Of a stretch of 64,000 nt of DNA, positions 8,915 through 16,089 are shown in pieces. Below the pieces are notes generated by a model, which had not been told where the DNA came from, made no database searches, and saw only the letters and a list, made by a program, of their open reading frames with translations. This DNA is from Ramlibacter humi. GTDB lineage: Bacteria; Pseudomonadota; Gammaproteobacteria; Burkholderiales; Burkholderiaceae_C. The first letter of the stretch is position 1. Each line of letters begins with the position of its first letter. The DNA lies in contig NZ_SMLK01000001.1 of NCBI RefSeq assembly GCF_004681975.1, positions 1,178,001 through 1,242,000 on the forward strand. The letters run 5' to 3'. The translations under genes were made by a program, and so were the position numbers.

Positions 8915-9325
8915 ATGAAACACCTGATCGCCGCCAGCCTGCTGCTGGCCGCCGCCGGCGCCGCCTGGGCCACGCTCGGCGAAGCGCCGTCCGCCGGCGC
9001 CACGCGCACGCCAGTCGCGGGCACCAGCTACTCCGTCGCCGAGCGCCGCCTGGACAGCGGCACCACCGTGCGCGAATACGTGGATTCGAGCGGCGCGGTG
9101 TTCGCCGTGTCGTGGTCGGGTCCTTACCTGCCCGATCTGCAGCAGCTGCTGGGCCAGTCGTTCGACGCGCTGGCCTCGGCGCCCGCCAGCCGCAGCCGAT
9201 CCGCGCTGGCGATCGACCGCACGGACGTGGTCATCCGCTCCACCGGCCGCATGGGCGCCTTCGAAGGGCGCGCCTGGCTGCCGCCCCGGCTGCCCGCCGG
9301 CTTCGACCCCAAGGTGATGCAGTGA
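8915..9325 (+). CDS. DUF2844 domain-containing secreted protein
   Basis: A 136-residue protein with a clear signal peptide (MKHLIAASLLLAAAGAAWA, predicted cut after AWA) and a small mature domain. It matches the DUF2844 family found in Burkholderiales: LGEAPS at the mature start, REYVDSSGAVFAVSWSGPYLPDL and a GRAWLPPRLPAGFD end. Its function is unknown. The last bases overlap the next start (GTGA at 9322-9325), so it is translationally coupled to the DUF3443 gene, implying that the two exported products act together. Confidence 0.85.
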   Translation: MKHLIAASLLLAAAGAAWATLGEAPSAGATRTPVAGTSYSVAERRLDSGTTVREYVDSSGAVFAVSWSGPYLPDLQQLLGQSFDALASAPASRSRSALAIDRTDVVIRSTGRMGAFEGRAWLPPRLPAGFDPKVMQ

Positions 9326-10572
9326 GCGGCGCCCGCACCCTTCCCCGTGCGCAGCGCTGGCTGGCCGCTTTCGCGGCCGGTGCTTCGGCCCTCGTGATCG
9401 CCGCCTGCGGCGGCGGTGGCGGCGGCGGTGGTGGTGACAGCACGGCGCCCCCCGGTGGCGCCGCCGGCGTCGACAGCGTGGCCGCCGCCACGATCGCCGG
9501 CAGCAACGTCGTCCAGATCCGCGTGGACAACGGCACGGACGGCAGCGCGGTCAACTCGCCCTTCGTCACGGTGACCGTGTGCGCGCCGGGCTCCGCCACC
9601 TGCGTGGACATCGACCACGTCGTGGTCGACACCGGCTCCAGCGGTCTTCGCATCGCGGCCTCCGCTGTCCCTGCGGGCGTTGTGCTGCCCGCCGAACCGG
9701 TGGGTGGCGGCAACGCGTGGGAATGCATGCAGTTCGCCAGCGGCTTTTCGTGGGGCTCGGTGCGGCGTGCCGACGTGAAATTGGGGGGTGAAGTCGCGGC
9801 CAACCTGCCGGTGCAGGTGGTGGATGATCCCGCGGTCACGGGCCCGTCGATCCCGGTGTCATGCCGGTCCCGCGGGTTCGACATCGGCGCGGGCCAGGGC
9901 GCCAAGGGCATCCTGGGGGTGGGCTTCGCCACCGAGGACTGCCCCGGATGCTCATTGAGCGTCGCGCCCAACGTCTATTTCAATTGCACCGGCGCGGTTT
10001 GCAATTCCGCGGCACTGTCCCTGGCCTCGCAGGTGACCAATCCGGTGGCGAAGTTCGCCAGCGCCAACACCAACGGCGTGGGGATCGTCCTGCCCGATGT
10101 GCCCGAAGGCGGCGCGAAAGTCGCGACGGGCTGGCTGATCTTCGGCATCGGCACGCAGGCGAACAATGCGCTGGGCAGCGCGTCGGTCTACACGGCCGAC
10201 GGCAACGGAAACTTCACCACCACCTACAAGGGCGCGACACGCTCGGGATTCATCGACAGCGGGTCCAATGGCCTGTTCTTCAACGACAGCACCTTCCCCA
10301 CCTGCGGCGACTTCTACTGCCCGGGCAGCACGACGGCCCTGTCGGCGGTCAACACGGGCCTCAACGGGACGACGGGAACCGTGAACTTCCGCGTCGAGAG
10401 CGTCACCGCCATCCGTTCGGACGCGGGCGCAGCGTCCATCGCGGGCAGCGTCGGCGGCGGCCTGGCCGGCAGCTTCGACTGGGGCCTGCCGTTCTTCTTC
10501 GGCCGCACGGTGTTCACGGCCCGGTCGGGCGCGGCGACGCCGGCCGGACCGGGCCCCTACTGGGCGTACTGA
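9322..10572 (+). CDS. DUF3443 lipoprotein with pepsin-like aspartic protease motifs
   Basis: A 416-residue predicted lipoprotein starting at the GTG that overlaps the DUF2844 stop. A signal peptide ends in lipobox LVIAAC (Cys near 29) followed by a nine-Gly linker. The body matches DUF3443 (family function unassigned). It holds VVVDTGSSGLRI with Asp103, GILGVGF at 196-202, GWLIFGIG near 271-278, a second GFIDSGSNGLFF with Asp312, and FFFGRTVFTA near the end. That order and spacing mirror the two-lobed pepsin fold, so a periplasmic or surface aspartic peptidase is inferred; activity is unproven. Confidence 0.85.
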   Translation: MSGARTLPRAQRWLAAFAAGASALVIAACGGGGGGGGGDSTAPPGGAAGVDSVAAATIAGSNVVQIRVDNGTDGSAVNSPFVTVTVCAPGSATCVDIDHVVVDTGSSGLRIAASAVPAGVVLPAEPVGGGNAWECMQFASGFSWGSVRRADVKLGGEVAANLPVQVVDDPAVTGPSIPVSCRSRGFDIGAGQGAKGILGVGFATEDCPGCSLSVAPNVYFNCTGAVCNSAALSLASQVTNPVAKFASANTNGVGIVLPDVPEGGAKVATGWLIFGIGTQANNALGSASVYTADGNGNFTTTYKGATRSGFIDSGSNGLFFNDSTFPTCGDFYCPGSTTALSAVNTGLNGTTGTVNFRVESVTAIRSDAGAASIAGSVGGGLAGSFDWGLPFFFGRTVFTARSGAATPAGPGPYWAY

Positions 10573-10588
10573 TGGAAGGCGTGGGCGG

Positions 10589-11998
10589 CTAGAAGTCGCC
10601 CATGCCCGCGGCCAGCGACTCGAACTTGGTCAGCGGCTTCAGGAAGGCGAGCTTCACGGTCCCGGTGGGGCCGTTACGCTGCTTGCTGATGATCACTTCG
10701 GCGACGCCGGGCTCCTTGGAGTCCTTGTTGTAGTAGTCGTCGCGGTAAATGAACATGATGACGTCGGCGTCCTGCTCGATGGCGCCCGATTCGCGCAGGT
10801 CGCTCATCATGGGACGCTTGTCGGTGCGCGATTCCACGCCGCGCGACAGCTGCGACAGCGCGATGACCGGGCAGCCCAGCTCCTTGGCCAGGGCCTTCAG
10901 GCCGCGCGAGATTTCTCCGACCGCGGTGGCGCGGTTCTCGTCGCTCATGCCCGACGAAACGCTCATCAGCTGCAGGTAGTCGATGACGATCAGGCCCAGC
11001 TTGCCGCCGCACTGGCGCACCAGCCGCCGCGCGTTGGCGCGCAGCTCGCTCACGGTGAGGCCCGGCGTCTCGTCGATGTGCAGGGAGATATTGCGCAGGC
11101 GCTCGATGGCTTCGGTCAGGCGCGGCCACTCGTCGTCGCTGAGCTTGCCCGTGCGCAGGTGCGTCTGGTCGATGCGGCCGATGGAGCCCACGATACGCAC
11201 GGCGAGCTGCGATGCGCCCATTTCCATGGAGAACACCGCGACCGGCAGGCCTTCGTTCAGCGCCACGTGCTCTGCGATGTTGATGGCCAGCGAGGTCTTG
11301 CCCATCGAGGGTCGCGCGGCCAGGATGATCAGGTCGCCCGACTGCATGCCCGACGTCATGCGGTCCAGGTCCAGGAAACCGGTGGGCACGCCCGTGATGT
11401 CGTTCGGGTTGTCCGCCATCTCCTGCACGCGGTCCAGCAGCTGCACCACCAGGCTCTCCATGCCCTGAAAGCCCTGCTTCATCCGCGAGCCTTCCTCGCC
11501 GATGTTGAACACCTTCTGCTCGGCTTCGTCCAGGATGACGTCCACGCCCTTGCCCTGCGGGTTGAACGCGCTGGTGGCGATCTCGTCCGCGGCAGACACC
11601 AGCTTGCGCAGGATGGAGCGCTCGCGCACGATCTCCGCGTAGCGGCGGGCGTTGCTGGCGCTGGGCACGTACTGCGCCAGGGCGTTGAGGTACGCGAGGC
11701 CCCCAATCTCCTCGGCCTTGCCCAGGCTCTGCAGGTGCTCATAGACCGTGATGACGTCGGCGGGACGCGAGGCATTCACCAGCGCGCCGATGGCCGCGTA
11801 GATCAGGCGGTGCTCGTAGCGGTAGAAGTCACCGTCGGTCAGCAGATCGCCCACGCGGTCCCAGGCGCCGTTGTCGATGAGCAGGCCGCCCAGCACGCTG
11901 GACTCGGCTTCCACGGAATGCGGCGGCACGCGCAGCTGGCTGACCTGGCGGTCGCCGCGCGAAAAATCGTCGTTGATCGGAGTGAGGACGGCGGACAT
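10589..11998 (-). CDS. dnaB: Replicative DNA helicase DnaB
   Basis: A 469-residue hexameric helicase that unwinds DNA at the replication fork. It has an N-terminal DnaG-interacting domain (VPPHSVEAESSVLGGLL) and a RecA-like domain with Walker A ARPSMGKTSLA near residue 225 and LIVIDYLQLM as Walker B. The C-terminus contains QLSRGVE and KQRNGPTG. The ATG at 11998 fits the family. A longer upstream frame runs antisense-like through the rplI spacer and is not used. No intein or frameshift is seen. Confidence 0.96.
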   Translation of the reverse strand: MSAVLTPINDDFSRGDRQVSQLRVPPHSVEAESSVLGGLLIDNGAWDRVGDLLTDGDFYRYEHRLIYAAIGALVNASRPADVITVYEHLQSLGKAEEIGGLAYLNALAQYVPSASNARRYAEIVRERSILRKLVSAADEIATSAFNPQGKGVDVILDEAEQKVFNIGEEGSRMKQGFQGMESLVVQLLDRVQEMADNPNDITGVPTGFLDLDRMTSGMQSGDLIILAARPSMGKTSLAINIAEHVALNEGLPVAVFSMEMGASQLAVRIVGSIGRIDQTHLRTGKLSDDEWPRLTEAIERLRNISLHIDETPGLTVSELRANARRLVRQCGGKLGLIVIDYLQLMSVSSGMSDENRATAVGEISRGLKALAKELGCPVIALSQLSRGVESRTDKRPMMSDLRESGAIEQDADVIMFIYRDDYYNKDSKEPGVAEVIISKQRNGPTGTVKLAFLKPLTKFESLAAGMGDF

Positions 11999-12113
11999 CG
12001 GGAGCTCTTCTTCGCCGGGGATCATCCCCGGGCGGGTGGTTGGCGTCCAGCGGAAACGCTGGGGGGAACCTGTGGAGAAGCGGTGGGCAGCCCTGTATGG
12101 CGGCGCGCCCAAG

Positions 12114-12143
12114 AAAAAAGACCGGCGCGAGGCCGGTCTTTTA
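12114..12143 (-). terminator. Rho-independent terminator after rplI
   Basis: Ten-base stem (12117-12126 with 12132-12141) with a GCGAG loop. Read on the minus strand it ends in a T-run, placing it about 20 bases after the rplI stop. It separates the ribosomal operon from dnaB. The opposite side also has four T, so it may act weakly in both directions. Confidence 0.85.
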
Positions 12144-12161
12144 GGGTCGGAGCGGCTGGGC

Positions 12162-12614
12162 TTACGCCGTTTCGCCGTAGACCGTGATGTTGATGTCGAC
12201 CACGACGTCGGTGTGCAGCGCGACGCTGACCGTGGAATCGCCCACCGTCTTGATCGGGCCGTTGGGCAGCCGCACCTGGGCCTTGCTGACCTTGTAGCCT
12301 TGCTTGCCCAGCTCCTCGGCGATGTCGTAGTTGGTGACCGAGCCGAACAGGCGGCCATCGACGCCGGCCTTCTGCGTGAGCTTCAGCGTGGTGCCGGCGA
12401 GCTTCTCGCCCTGCGCCTGCGATTCGGCCAGCTTGGCGGCCGCGGCCTTTTCCAGCTCGGCGCGCCTGGCTTCGAATTCGGCCTTGGCCTGCTCGGTGGC
12501 GCGGCGGGCGCGGCCCGAGGGGATCAGGAAGTTGCGGGCGTAGCCGTCCTTGACCTTGACGATCTCGCCCAGGTTGCCCAGGTTGACGACCTTGTCCAGA
12601 AGAATGACCTGCAT
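12162..12614 (-). CDS. rplI: 50S ribosomal protein L9
   Basis: A 150-residue L9 protein that binds 23S rRNA at the base of the L1 stalk. It shows the typical N-terminal [32 protein letters not shown] motif split by the glycine-rich loop, then the long connecting helix ([19 protein letters not shown]) and the C-terminal domain. It is the last gene of the rpsF-priB-rpsR-rplI operon, 15 bases after rpsR, with a GAGGGGG ribosome site, and is followed by a terminator. Confidence 0.97.
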   Translation of the reverse strand: MQVILLDKVVNLGNLGEIVKVKDGYARNFLIPSGRARRATEQAKAEFEARRAELEKAAAAKLAESQAQGEKLAGTTLKLTQKAGVDGRLFGSVTNYDIAEELGKQGYKVSKAQVRLPNGPIKTVGDSTVSVALHTDVVVDINITVYGETA

Positions 12615-12629
12615 GGTTGTCCCCCTCGC

Positions 12630-12911
12630 TTAGATGCGGTGCTGGTCCGAGTACGGGACCAGGGCCAGGAAGCGCGCGCGCTTGATGGCGGTGTTGAGCT
12701 GGCGCTGGTAGATCGCGCGGGTGCCGGTCAGGCGCGCCGGAATGATCTTGCCGTTCTCGGCGACGAAGTCGCGCAGGGTGTCGACGTCCTTGTAGTCGAT
12801 TTCCTCGACGCCGGCGACGGTGAAGCGGCAGAAGCGCTTGCGCTTGAACAGCAGCGACTGGCTGTTGCGCTTCGGGCGCTTGTCCTTGTTGAATTTCTTG
12901 AAACCGGGCAT
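12630..12911 (-). CDS. rpsR: 30S ribosomal protein S18
   Basis: A 93-residue S18 with the family core [23 protein letters not shown] and the conserved [28 protein letters not shown] tail in the usual order. S18 binds the 16S platform together with S6, encoded two genes upstream. The N-terminal extension (about 15 basic residues) is longer than in E. coli but common in beta-proteobacteria. It is separated from priB by 12 bases. Confidence 0.97.
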   Translation of the reverse strand: MPGFKKFNKDKRPKRNSQSLLFKRKRFCRFTVAGVEEIDYKDVDTLRDFVAENGKIIPARLTGTRAIYQRQLNTAIKRARFLALVPYSDQHRI

Positions 12912-12923
12912 GGTGTGCCTTCC

Positions 12924-13217
12924 TTAAATCTGGTCTGGTTCGAACGTCTGGATGTGGAGCACGGGGTGCTTGCCGTTGCGCGGGGTGGCCAGGAAACCGG
13001 TGAAGGTCCATCGGCTGCCGATCGGCTGTCGGGCCAGCGTTTCCGCCAGGCTGCCGATCGCCACCGCGCGGATCGCCGCCTTCACCTGCCTGGCCTGCCC
13101 GGCTTCCTGCACTTGCGACTCGTGCTCGAGCCGGAAATCCAGGGCCGGCAGTCCCGCCGGGGTGTAGCGCAATGCGCTGGCCTCGGCGATGTGCGCGGTG
13201 AGCGCGACCCGGTTCAC
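12924..13217 (-). CDS. priB: Primosomal replication protein N (PriB)
   Basis: A 97-residue single-stranded DNA-binding protein of the OB fold that helps PriA restart stalled forks. It begins MNRVALTAHIAEASALRYTP with the PALDFRLEHES strand typical of PriB. Its position between rpsF and rpsR is diagnostic for beta- and gamma-proteobacteria. The sequence is divergent within the family, so context contributes strongly to the call. Confidence 0.9.
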   Translation of the reverse strand: MNRVALTAHIAEASALRYTPAGLPALDFRLEHESQVQEAGQARQVKAAIRAVAIGSLAETLARQPIGSRWTFTGFLATPRNGKHPVLHIQTFEPDQI

Positions 13218-13233
13218 CCGCGGTACGGCCGCC

Positions 13234-13599
13234 TTACGACTGGTACTCCGCCTGCTGGGCCTTGCGAGCTTCCTCGCGCTCGACCGTCTTCATCATCGAA
13301 GACGCGCCGGTTTCGGCCTTCTTCTTGACCACGGTCAGGTGGCGCAGCACGGCGTCGTTGAAGCGGAAGGCGTGCTCGAGCTCGCCCATCACGTCCTGGC
13401 CGGCTTCGATGTTGATGCACAGGTAGTGCGCCTTGGCGAGCTTGTTGATCTGGTAGGCCAGCTGGCGGCGGCCCCAGTCCTCGACGCGGTGCACCTTGCC
13501 ACCGCCGGCGGTGATCATGCCCTTGTAGCGCTCCAGCATGGCCGGAACCTGTTCGCTCTGGTCCGGGTGGATCAGCAGCACGATTTCATAGTGACGCAT
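13234..13599 (-). CDS. rpsF: 30S ribosomal protein S6
   Basis: A 121-residue S6 starting [18 protein letters not shown], with the conserved [20 protein letters not shown] and ending in an acidic/glutamine tail. The ATG at 13599 has an AAGGAGAG ribosome site 5 bases upstream. It is the first gene of the S6-PriB-S18-L9 operon. The leader has a folded element at 13636-13672 that may bind the S6-S18 complex and autoregulate the operon. Confidence 0.97.
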   Translation of the reverse strand: MRHYEIVLLIHPDQSEQVPAMLERYKGMITAGGGKVHRVEDWGRRQLAYQINKLAKAHYLCINIEAGQDVMGELEHAFRFNDAVLRHLTVVKKKAETGASSMMKTVEREEARKAQQAEYQS

Positions 13600-13635
13600 G
13601 GACTCTCCTTCAGGATGGGCCACTCGGCTGGATTG

Positions 13636-13672
13636 CTCCGTGGCGGGCAACCGCCCCCGGCGTCAGACGGAG
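13636..13672 (-). promoter_or_regulatory. Candidate S6:S18-binding leader hairpin of the rpsF operon
   Basis: On the minus-strand RNA, CTCCGT (13672-13667) pairs with ACGGAG (13641-13636). Stacked directly inside, GGCGG pairs with CCGCC around a four-base loop. One side carries an 11-base bulge, CTGACGCCGGG, containing CCG. A stem with a CCG-containing bulge is the described architecture of the S6:S18-responsive leader in many bacteria. The assignment is by eye from architecture and position, 37 bases before the rpsF ATG. Confidence 0.5.
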
Positions 13673-13693
13673 TGCGGCAAGGCAAAGCCCACG

Positions 13694-13699
13694 ATTATA
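13694..13699 (-). promoter_or_regulatory. -10 element of rpsF operon promoter
   Basis: A perfect TATAAT on the minus strand, about 95 bases before the rpsF ATG, placing transcription start just ahead of the leader hairpin. No good -35 hexamer is visible at 16-18 bases spacing. Confidence 0.5.
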
Positions 13700-13720
13700 G
13701 CGAACCGGCGCGCAGCGTCC

Positions 13721-14176
13721 TCAGCGGCCGCCCAACGCCGCGCCCAGCGGTGCGAAACGGTCGGCGCCGACGGCATCCTTGATCTTCGGCGCCAGCGCCA
13801 GCAGGTCTTCGTAGCTGCCGGCGGCTTCCACGGCCAGGTTCAGCCGGAAACCCCGCAGACCCAGGCTGGCCGTGAGCTGGGTGGCGATGGGATAGGCCTG
13901 GGCGTAGCGTTCCTGCGGCGTGCGCTGTCCTTCCCCACCGGCCGAAGGCGCCGGTGCCGCGACGGGGACAGCGGCAGCCGTCTCCTTCAGCAGGCCCAGT
14001 TCGAACAGCCGGTCGAAGTCTTCCCTGGCGATGCCCGCCGTGGCCATGGCGGACAGCAGCTCCGCCCGCGAGCGCTTGCCGTCCACCAGGATCAGCGCCG
14101 AGCGCTGGCGCGGCGTGAGCTGGACGGACCGGTCCTTGATGACCTGCTGACCCAGTTCTGTCTTGGCAACGGACAT
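13721..14176 (-). CDS. Hypothetical protein, 151 aa
   Basis: Not recognised. The first 75 residues look like a compact helical, winged-helix-like module (LTPRQRSALILVDGKRSRAELLSAM, then a REDFDRLFELGLL segment). An Ala/Pro-rich linker follows, then a second helical half (RYAQAYPIATQLTASLGLRGF). There is no signal peptide or membrane helix. A ribosome site AAGGAAGG precedes the ATG at 14176. It stands alone between the rpsF promoter and the MFS terminator. A dyad at 14240-14258 lies about 65 bases upstream of its start. Confidence 0.7.
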   Translation of the reverse strand: MSVAKTELGQQVIKDRSVQLTPRQRSALILVDGKRSRAELLSAMATAGIAREDFDRLFELGLLKETAAAVPVAAPAPSAGGEGQRTPQERYAQAYPIATQLTASLGLRGFRLNLAVEAAGSYEDLLALAPKIKDAVGADRFAPLGAALGGR

Positions 14177-14239
14177 TCGGCCTTCCTTCCTGCGTCGGCC
14201 GCAGGTGTAACCAGAATGTCATTGACTCGGCGTTCACTG

Positions 14240-14258
14240 TTTAGGGATATCTCCTAGG
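14240..14258. promoter_or_regulatory. Dyad related to TAGGGATATCCCTA, copy 1
   Basis: TTTAGGGATATCTCCTAGG, an imperfect palindrome sharing TAGGGATATC and CCTAGG with the copy at 16102-16119. It lies upstream of the 151-aa gene and downstream of the MFS terminator. It is a probable protein-binding site, regulator unknown. Confidence 0.4.
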
Positions 14259-14264
14259 CGCATG

Positions 14265-14290
14265 AAAAAGCCCGCCGGAGGCGGGCTTTT
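14265..14290. terminator. Rho-independent terminator after the MFS gene
   Basis: AAAAGCCCGCC pairs with GGCGGGCTTTT over 11 bases around a three-base loop, with a fifth T on the minus-strand side. It lies 33 bases after the MFS stop and could work in both directions. Confidence 0.9.
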
Positions 14291-14322
14291 GGGGAGGCGC
14301 AACGTGCGCCAAAGCACCATGC

Positions 14323-16011
14323 TCAGTCGCGGGCGTAGATGTCCACGTCCTTGGTTTCGCGCACGAGCAGCATGCCGATGATGAAGGTTCCGGCCGCGAC
14401 CACCACCGGGTACCACAGGCCGTAGAAGATGTCGCCGGTGGCCGCCACCATCGCGAACGTGGTGGTCGGCAACAAGCCGCCGAACCAGCCGTTGCCGATG
14501 TGGTACGGCAAGCTCATCGAGGTGTAGCGGATGCGCGTGGGGAACAGTTCCACCAGCATCGCGGCGATCGGCCCGTACACCATGGTCACCAGGATGACCA
14601 GGTAGACCAGGATGGCCAGCACCATGCCGGTGTTCATCTTGGCCTTGTCGGCCGGCGCCGTGAGGCCCGCGGCCTTCGCGGCGTCGCTCACCTGCTTGCG
14701 GAAGTCGCCGATGGCCTTGCCGCTTTCGGCGTTGAACCCGTGCTTGCCCTCGTTGAGCACGCCCACCGGCGCGGTGAAGACCTTGTCGCCGATGGAGATG
14801 GTGGCCGGGCCGGAGCCTGCCTTGTTCTCGTACGGGATGTAGGCCTGCGCCAGCGAGCGCTTGGCGATGTCGCACGTCGTGCGGAAGTCGATGTCACGCG
14901 CGATGGGGCTGCCCTGGAACGAGCATTCCTTCGGGTCGGCCGTCACCACCACCTTGGTCTTCTGCTGCGCTTCCACCAGCGCCGGGTTGGCGTACTGCAG
15001 CAGCATCGGGAAGACGTAGAAGTAGGTCACCGCGGCCAGCAGGCAGCCGGCCATGATGATCGGCTTGCGGCCGATGCGGTCGGACAGCGCGCCGAACACG
15101 ATGAAGAACGGCGTGCCGATCAGCAGCGATGCCGCGATCAGCAGGTTGGCGGTGGTGACGTCGACCTTGGCGATCGTGGTCATGAAGAACAGCGCGTAGA
15201 ACTGGCCCGTGTACCAGACCACGGCCTGGCCGGCGGTCAGGCCCAGCAGCGCCAGGATCACGATCTTCAGGTTCTTCCACTGGCCGAACGATTCCGCCAG
15301 CGGCGCCTTGGAGGTCTTGCCTTCGGCCTTCATCTTCTGGAAAGCCGGCGACTCGTTGAGCGACAGACGGATCCAGACCGAGATGGCCAGCAGCAAGATG
15401 GAGATCAGGAACGGGATGCGCCAGCCCCACTCGGCCCAGGCCTTGGGGTCCATGCCCTCGCGCACGCCCAGGATCACCAGCAGCGACAGGAACAGGCCCA
15501 GCGTCGCGGTGGTCTGGATCCACGCCGTGTACGCGCCACGTTTGCCATGCGGCGCGTGTTCGGCGACGTAGGTCGCCGCACCGCCGTACTCGCCGCCGAG
15601 GGCCAGGCCCTGCAGCAGCCGCAGCGCGATCAGGATCACCGGAGCCGCGATGCCGATGGCCTTGTAGCCCGGCAGCAAGCCCACGATGAACGTGGACGCG
15701 CCCATGATCAGGATGGTGACCAGGAAGGTGTACTTGCGGCCGATCATGTCGCCCAGGCGGCCGAACACGATGGCGCCGAACGGCCGCACCAGGAAGCCGG
15801 CCGCGAACGCCAGCAGCGCGAAGATGTACGCGGACGTCGGGTCCAGCCCCGAGAAGAACTGGGCGCCGATGATGGCCGCCAGCGATCCGTACAGGTAGAA
15901 GTCGTACCACTCGAACACGGTGCCAAGCGACGAGGCGAAGATGACCTTCTTCTCCTCCTTCGTCATCGGCTGCGCAGAGGCCTTGCCGGCCGCCGCCGTT
16001 GCTGTCGCCAT
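14323..16011 (-). CDS. MFS metabolite:H+ symporter with large extra loop
   Basis: A 562-residue inner-membrane transporter of the MHS family (ProP/ShiA/KgtP relatives). Signatures are SLGTVFEWYDFYLYGSLA in helix 1, the A-motif GRLGDMIGRKYTF, LALGGEYGGAATYVAEHAP in helix 4-5, and GALSDRIGRKPII in the second half. It is over 100 residues longer than usual: residues about 345-457 form a soluble insertion between helices 9/10 and the last helices, with two cysteines (ECSFQ and TTCDIA). The substrate is unknown. The ribosome site AAGGAG precedes the ATG. Two TGACGTCA palindromes and a TAGGGATATC dyad lie upstream. Confidence 0.9.
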   Translation of the reverse strand: MATATAAAGKASAQPMTKEEKKVIFASSLGTVFEWYDFYLYGSLAAIIGAQFFSGLDPTSAYIFALLAFAAGFLVRPFGAIVFGRLGDMIGRKYTFLVTILIMGASTFIVGLLPGYKAIGIAAPVILIALRLLQGLALGGEYGGAATYVAEHAPHGKRGAYTAWIQTTATLGLFLSLLVILGVREGMDPKAWAEWGWRIPFLISILLLAISVWIRLSLNESPAFQKMKAEGKTSKAPLAESFGQWKNLKIVILALLGLTAGQAVVWYTGQFYALFFMTTIAKVDVTTANLLIAASLLIGTPFFIVFGALSDRIGRKPIIMAGCLLAAVTYFYVFPMLLQYANPALVEAQQKTKVVVTADPKECSFQGSPIARDIDFRTTCDIAKRSLAQAYIPYENKAGSGPATISIGDKVFTAPVGVLNEGKHGFNAESGKAIGDFRKQVSDAAKAAGLTAPADKAKMNTGMVLAILVYLVILVTMVYGPIAAMLVELFPTRIRYTSMSLPYHIGNGWFGGLLPTTTFAMVAATGDIFYGLWYPVVVAAGTFIIGMLLVRETKDVDIYARD

Positions 16012-16069
16012 AGATGTCTCCTTGTGGTTGAGCGCCCATGGAGCGCACAGAAGAGTCTTGGGCGATGGT

Positions 16070-16089
16070 CTGACGTCAAACTGACGTCA
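16070..16089. promoter_or_regulatory. Tandem TGACGTCA operator-like sites upstream of the MFS gene
   Basis: CTGACGTCA occurs twice, at 16070-16078 and 16081-16089, with palindrome centres 11 bases apart, one helical turn. The second copy contains the stop codon of the upstream symporter. They lie about 60-80 bases before the MFS start, a likely regulator-binding position. The cognate regulator is not identifiable here. Confidence 0.5.
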
